This document shows, one piece after another, positions 60,451 through 64,000 of a DNA stretch of 64,000 bases (positions are counted from its first letter, which is position 1; every line of letters begins with the position of its first letter). Both the position numbers and the translations under genes were made by a program. The stretch is from Amycolatopsis tolypomycina (GTDB lineage: Bacteria; Actinomycetota; Actinomycetes; Mycobacteriales; Pseudonocardiaceae), in the NCBI RefSeq assembly GCF_900105945.1, contig NZ_FNSO01000004.1, forward strand, positions 6,266,001 through 6,330,000, written 5' to 3'. The notes under the pieces are model-generated. The model ran no database searches and was not told the origin of the DNA. It was given only the letters and a program-made list of their open reading frames with translations.

Positions 60451-63400
60451 TCAGCCCGGAGGTGCTGGGAACGCCGGCGTTACGTCGGGCAGCGTCGTCA
60501 GGGTGTAACCAAGAACGGTGTCGACCGTGCCGCCGTAGCAGTCGGATGAGTTCGCGGTGATGGTGTCGACACCGGGAAAGACACAGCGGTAGAGGGGCTG
60601 ACCGGCCATCCCGTTCGGTGGTGCGGTCCAGATTTCACCGATCGTGCCGAGCACGGTCTTTCCGTCGCAGGTGGCGTCGGTGGAGAGGAACTTGTCGAAG
60701 TCGTTGGCGCAGCTGAGCAAGGGCCGGGTGCCGGGTTGGGAGACCAGGGGCAGGTAGCCCTGGAACACCGTGGCCGTGTAGCCAGGCAACCCACCGCCTG
60801 TGGTGGCCATCCGATCCAACGCCCGGTTGTTGTCGGATGCGGACAACGCCGCATAGGCGATGGTGTAGCCGAGGATGACCTCGCGTGTCGCGCCACCACA
60901 GTCCGGCTGCCGGCTGTCGAACCGCTCCGCGCCGGTGTTGCAGCGGTAGATCGCGGCGCTGGGGAGGTTGCTCGGTTGCTGGGTGAACACCTTGCCGATG
61001 GGGCCGTTGACGGTCTTGCCTTCGCAGGCGTTGTCGGTCGAAGTGAATCCATCAGCGCCGTCTTGGCACGAGTAGAGCGTCGTGGTGCTGGCACTGTCCC
61101 CGCTGACGAGCATGCCGAGCGTCTCTTCGACGTGGTAGCCGGTCAAGGCCGGGCCATCGGTGGCACCGGTGTAGTGCTCACCGGCTCCGTTGACGTACCG
61201 GCCGAGCTGGCCGGCAGCGACCGTGGGCCACGTAGCGTTCTTCGCGATCGAAGCCTCGGTGAGGACGCCGTAGCTGCTGGACACCTCGTCGATGCTGCCG
61301 GGGAAGAAGTCCGCGGCCACGCCGTTCAGCAGGTCACGGCCGACGGTCAAACCGCTGGTCGCGGCCCACGGTGACACGTTGGCACGAGAACCACCGAGCT
61401 GTCCGTCGACGTACAGCCGAAGTTGCCCGGCACCTTCGTCGTAAACCCCTGTCAGGTGCGTCCACCGGTTGAGCACCGGAGTCTGGAACGAAGCGGCGTA
61501 GGCGAACGGGGAAGAGTCCTGGTCCGCCGCCGGCGTGCCGAACACCCAGCGGTTGAGCTCAGGCCGGTACTGCAGGACGAACCCGCTCATCCGGGCCCCG
61601 TCTTGGCCGAGGACGGTCGCGACCTTGTCCGTGCGCGACAACTTCGCCCAGGCCGACACGCTGAAGCTCGCGGTCATCGGTACTCCGACGCCAGGTGTCT
61701 TCGCTTGCCCGGTGGTGCCGTCGAGCTGCAGCCCCTTTCCGCTGATCCCGGCAGCCGACGTGACGCCGCCGGAGAGGACCGCGTCGTTGTGCCGCCACGA
61801 ATAGTCCTTGCCTGTTCCGGCATCGAAGTGCCAATCCCCTGCCGGTGCTTCGACGACATCCCCCGTCACCTTGCGGACCTCACCGTCGCTCAGTGCTCGT
61901 CCGAACACCCGGACGTCGTCGATCGGGCCGGGGAAGAACCCCGTGTCGAAGCCGTTCCACTTGCCACTTCCCAGCGTGAACGGGCCGGTGACGCCGGCCA
62001 AGGTGACACCGACCTGGACCGTGGTAAGCGCGCCGTTGACGTAGAGCTTGATGACGTGCTGCGCCGCGTCGTAGCTCATCGCGAGATGGGTCCACTCATT
62101 CGTGACCACCGCGACGTTCGACACAACGGCCGTGACGGCCGGGTTGTTTTGATCGGACTGCGGGATCACTACGGCCCACTTGCGCAATGTGCCGTTGTAC
62201 TGCACCTGGAACCCGCTGACCGCCGCGCCGCTCTGACCGAAAACGGTGTAGTTGGCGCCGTCCGCCTTGGACAGAACCGTCCAGGCGGAGATCGAGAAGC
62301 TCTGGCCGGTGTTGACGACCTGCCCGGACGTGACGGCATGCCCGGTGACGCCGTCCAGCCAGGCTCCGCCGCCGCTGCGGCCTCCGGCCCATCGATAGCC
62401 TCCGCTCAGGACGGCGTCATGGCCTTGACCACTCATGTCCTGAACCCGCGCTGCGCCGACGTTCTGATCGAAGTCCCACTTCGCGACGTTCGCGGTCGGC
62501 AAGGTGGCCGGGCTCGTATCCAGAGCCGGATACGAGCCGTAGAGCGAGGAGATGTGATCGCGGTCCAAGGTGCCCGCGTAGAGGCGGACATCGTCGATGG
62601 AGCCGGGCCAGAACTGCGCTGCCTGACCCGCTTCTTTCCCCCGCCCGAAGGCGGCGCCGCCGGTGGCCTGCCAAGCCGTGTTCACGGTGCCGTCACCGAC
62701 CCGCTCGCCGTCCACGTACAGCCACGTTTTGCGGGACTGCTTGTCGTAGACGCCGGTCAGGTGCGTCCACGTGTTGATCTCAGCGGACAAGGTCGACACG
62801 GCCGCCCTTGTCACGACGGCGGTGTCGCTGTCGGACTCGGCCATCTCGAACACCCACTTGCCACAGGCGTTCGAGTCGCCTGGCATGCCGTCGAAACAGA
62901 ACGCGCTCATGTCATCCGCGACGTGCCCGAGGCGGAACTTGCTGGCCCGGCTGCCATCGACGCTGACCGCGGTGAACTTCGATACCACGTCGCTCTTGCG
63001 GTCGAGGTACACCCACGCCGAAACGGTGAAGCTGTCGTCGGTGCGCAGGTCGACGCCGGCGGTGGAGACGGCACCGGTACTGCCGTCGAGCTTCGCTGCG
63101 TTGCCGACCCGGCCTGGCATCAGCTTCGCCCCGGCGTTAAGTGTGCCGGGCCGCGCGCCGATGGAGTCGGCGGTGTTGGTGCCGCTCGATTCGTCGAACT
63201 GCCAGTCGTGCACCAGGGCGAGGTCGCGGCCGGACATGGCGCGAATCTCGTCGGTGAACAGGGCGCGGCTGTAGACCTTGATGTCATCGGCCGCACCGAC
63301 CAGCTGGTTGGCCCAGGTGCCGGCCCACTTCGCGCGGCCGATGTCGAACTCGCCGGTGGCGTTCCACGGCGTGCTCATCACCCCTGTCGCCGAGAGCGTG

Positions 63401-64000
63401 CCGTTGACGAACAGCTGCATCTCGCCCGTGGAAGCGTTGTAGGTCGCGGCGAGGTGGGTCCACACCCCGGTCTGGACCGGCTGCGCCGACCGCACCCGGG
63501 GCGTCGAGGACGGGGAGTCGGCATCGCTGCCGTTCATGCCGAACGCCCACCGGTCGTCGGTGGACCCGCTGTAACCGAGGGTGAACGCAGGGGCCCGGGT
63601 GCCGTTCTGGCTGGCGACCGCACCCCAGTCCGCGGTCTTGCTGCCCAGCTTGACCCAGGCGGTGACCGAGAAGCTTTTCCCGGTGTCGACGGCCGGAGCT
63701 GAGCTGATGTAGCCAATGGAGCCGTTGAAGCTCGCGGCGAGGTCGCTGGGGTCCGGGTTGTTGGTCTGGCCCGGCGCCCAGTCCACGCGGCCGTTCACCG
63801 TGCCGTTCTTTCCGTTGCCGGAAGCGTCCTGGGTGTTGCCGTCGAGTTTCCAGGTCGCGGCGGTGACGTTGTTCTGCGCGACGATGCCCTGGATTTCGTT
63901 GGCGGCCAGAGGACGGGTGTAGGCGCGGACCTCGTCGATGTCGCCTGTCCAGAAGCCTGTGGCGGCACCGTATTGCCCGCGGCCGATCACGAACGGGCCG
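60451..64000 (-). CDS. Large LamG-repeat secreted protein, 5' end outside the window
   Basis: The frame is open to the right edge, so about 1183 residues of a longer protein are seen. It holds the end of one LamG/concanavalin-like domain and four full ones, each with SFSVSAW-like and WTHL...Y......LYVNG motifs and a final DIDEVR-like strand. The C-terminal ~260 residues are two Cys-paired repeats (SC..D.F.STD..C.GKTV, then YRC..., dC.G, LGYT) of unknown family. It ends 71 bp before the RHS ATG on the same strand and may be cotranscribed. A surface adhesin or carbohydrate-binding partner is plausible. Confidence 0.85.
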   Translation of the reverse strand, partial: GPFVIGRGQYGAATGFWTGDIDEVRAYTRPLAANEIQGIVAQNNVTAATWKLDGNTQDASGNGKNGTVNGRVDWAPGQTNNPDPSDLAASFNGSIGYISSAPAVDTGKSFSVTAWVKLGSKTADWGAVASQNGTRAPAFTLGYSGSTDDRWAFGMNGSDADSPSSTPRVRSAQPVQTGVWTHLAATYNASTGEMQLFVNGTLSATGVMSTPWNATGEFDIGRAKWAGTWANQLVGAADDIKVYSRALFTDEIRAMSGRDLALVHDWQFDESSGTNTADSIGARPGTLNAGAKLMPGRVGNAAKLDGSTGAVSTAGVDLRTDDSFTVSAWVYLDRKSDVVSKFTAVSVDGSRASKFRLGHVADDMSAFCFDGMPGDSNACGKWVFEMAESDSDTAVVTRAAVSTLSAEINTWTHLTGVYDKQSRKTWLYVDGERVGDGTVNTAWQATGGAAFGRGKEAGQAAQFWPGSIDDVRLYAGTLDRDHISSLYGSYPALDTSPATLPTANVAKWDFDQNVGAARVQDMSGQGHDAVLSGGYRWAGGRSGGGAWLDGVTGHAVTSGQVVNTGQSFSISAWTVLSKADGANYTVFGQSGAAVSGFQVQYNGTLRKWAVVIPQSDQNNPAVTAVVSNVAVVTNEWTHLAMSYDAAQHVIKLYVNGALTTVQVGVTLAGVTGPFTLGSGKWNGFDTGFFPGPIDDVRVFGRALSDGEVRKVTGDVVEAPAGDWHFDAGTGKDYSWRHNDAVLSGGVTSAAGISGKGLQLDGTTGQAKTPGVGVPMTASFSVSAWAKLSRTDKVATVLGQDGARMSGFVLQYRPELNRWVFGTPAADQDSSPFAYAASFQTPVLNRWTHLTGVYDEGAGQLRLYVDGQLGGSRANVSPWAATSGLTVGRDLLNGVAADFFPGSIDEVSSSYGVLTEASIAKNATWPTVAAGQLGRYVNGAGEHYTGATDGPALTGYHVEETLGMLVSGDSASTTTLYSCQDGADGFTSTDNACEGKTVNGPIGKVFTQQPSNLPSAAIYRCNTGAERFDSRQPDCGGATREVILGYTIAYAALSASDNNRALDRMATTGGGLPGYTATVFQGYLPLVSQPGTRPLLSCANDFDKFLSTDATCDGKTVLGTIGEIWTAPPNGMAGQPLYRCVFPGVDTITANSSDCYGGTVDTVLGYTLTTLPDVTPAFPAPPG

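Noticed and set aside
49835..64000. Second attachment site (repeat of the tRNA-Lys 3' end)
   Set aside because: No copy of the GGGGTTCGAGTCCC end was seen to the right of the integrase within the window; it may lie further on.

Overview
The window looks like chromosomal DNA of a high-GC actinomycete of the Pseudonocardiales, most like Amycolatopsis. The evidence is very GC-rich coding sequence, many GTG starts, ATGA/GTGA start-stop overlaps, an Emb-type arabinosyltransferase (arabinogalactan wall), a CobI-CobJ fusion and an AfsR-type regulator. The genus is inferred from gene content, not from any search.

Layout. (1) 1-2328: 3' part of an AfsR/SARP-like regulator. (2) 2336-18306: a cobalamin (B12) biosynthesis island in three arms. 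Leftward: a ChlI/ChlD-type chelatase, cobO, cobB, cobC. Rightward from the same 67-bp divergent gap: cobL, cobM, a Gfo/Idh oxidoreductase, cobK, bluB. Leftward again: cobG, cobH, cobIJ. An Emb-like arabinosyltransferase sits between bluB and cobIJ. cobN is separate at 26.8 kb, behind a cobalamin riboswitch whose expression platform appears to hide the ribosome-binding site. (3) 18.36-20.4 kb: an ABC exporter and a small HTH regulator behind a palindromic operator. (4) 20.4-26.6 kb: an envelope locus with a Cache/HAMP-like membrane protein, PgsB, PgsC and an NlpC/P60 hydrolase. It has no PgsA, and a membrane-anchored putative metallohydrolase lies alongside on the opposite strand. (5) 30.4-34.0 kb: a GT-C glycosyltransferase and a two-component system. 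(6) 34.0-35.2 kb: a 53-bp-period repeat array running into a broken GH18 chitinase. (7) 35.2-49.6 kb: mostly housekeeping genes, namely a RibD-like protein with swapped domains, a ProA-like dehydrogenase, an M50-like protease, an AlkA-like glycosylase, a methyltransferase, an M20 hydrolase, HtrA without PDZ, DUF3224, a HerA-like ATPase, oligoribonuclease, tRNA-His, an MFS carrier and an L,D-transpeptidase lipoprotein.

(8) 49.76 kb to the right edge: an accessory region anchored at tRNA-Lys(CTT). It contains a frameshifted tyrosine integrase, a decayed AT-richer stretch, and a polymorphic-toxin locus. The locus has a secreted 1937-aa RHS protein with its own toxin tip and candidate immunity gene. 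Downstream is an orphan RHS tip with a different (ParB-like) toxin domain and a second candidate immunity gene. The orphan is joined to the main gene by a 650-bp perfect direct repeat, so one homologous recombination would swap the tips. A large LamG-repeat protein lies upstream of the RHS gene and runs off the window.

Working together: the cob genes cover much of the corrin ring pathway (cobG, H, I, J, K, L, M, B, O, C, N, bluB). cobA, cobF, cobQ, cobD, cobU, cobS and cobT are not in the window. The most unusual units are the PgsBC locus without PgsA, the RHS tip-switching cassette, and the layered cobN leader.
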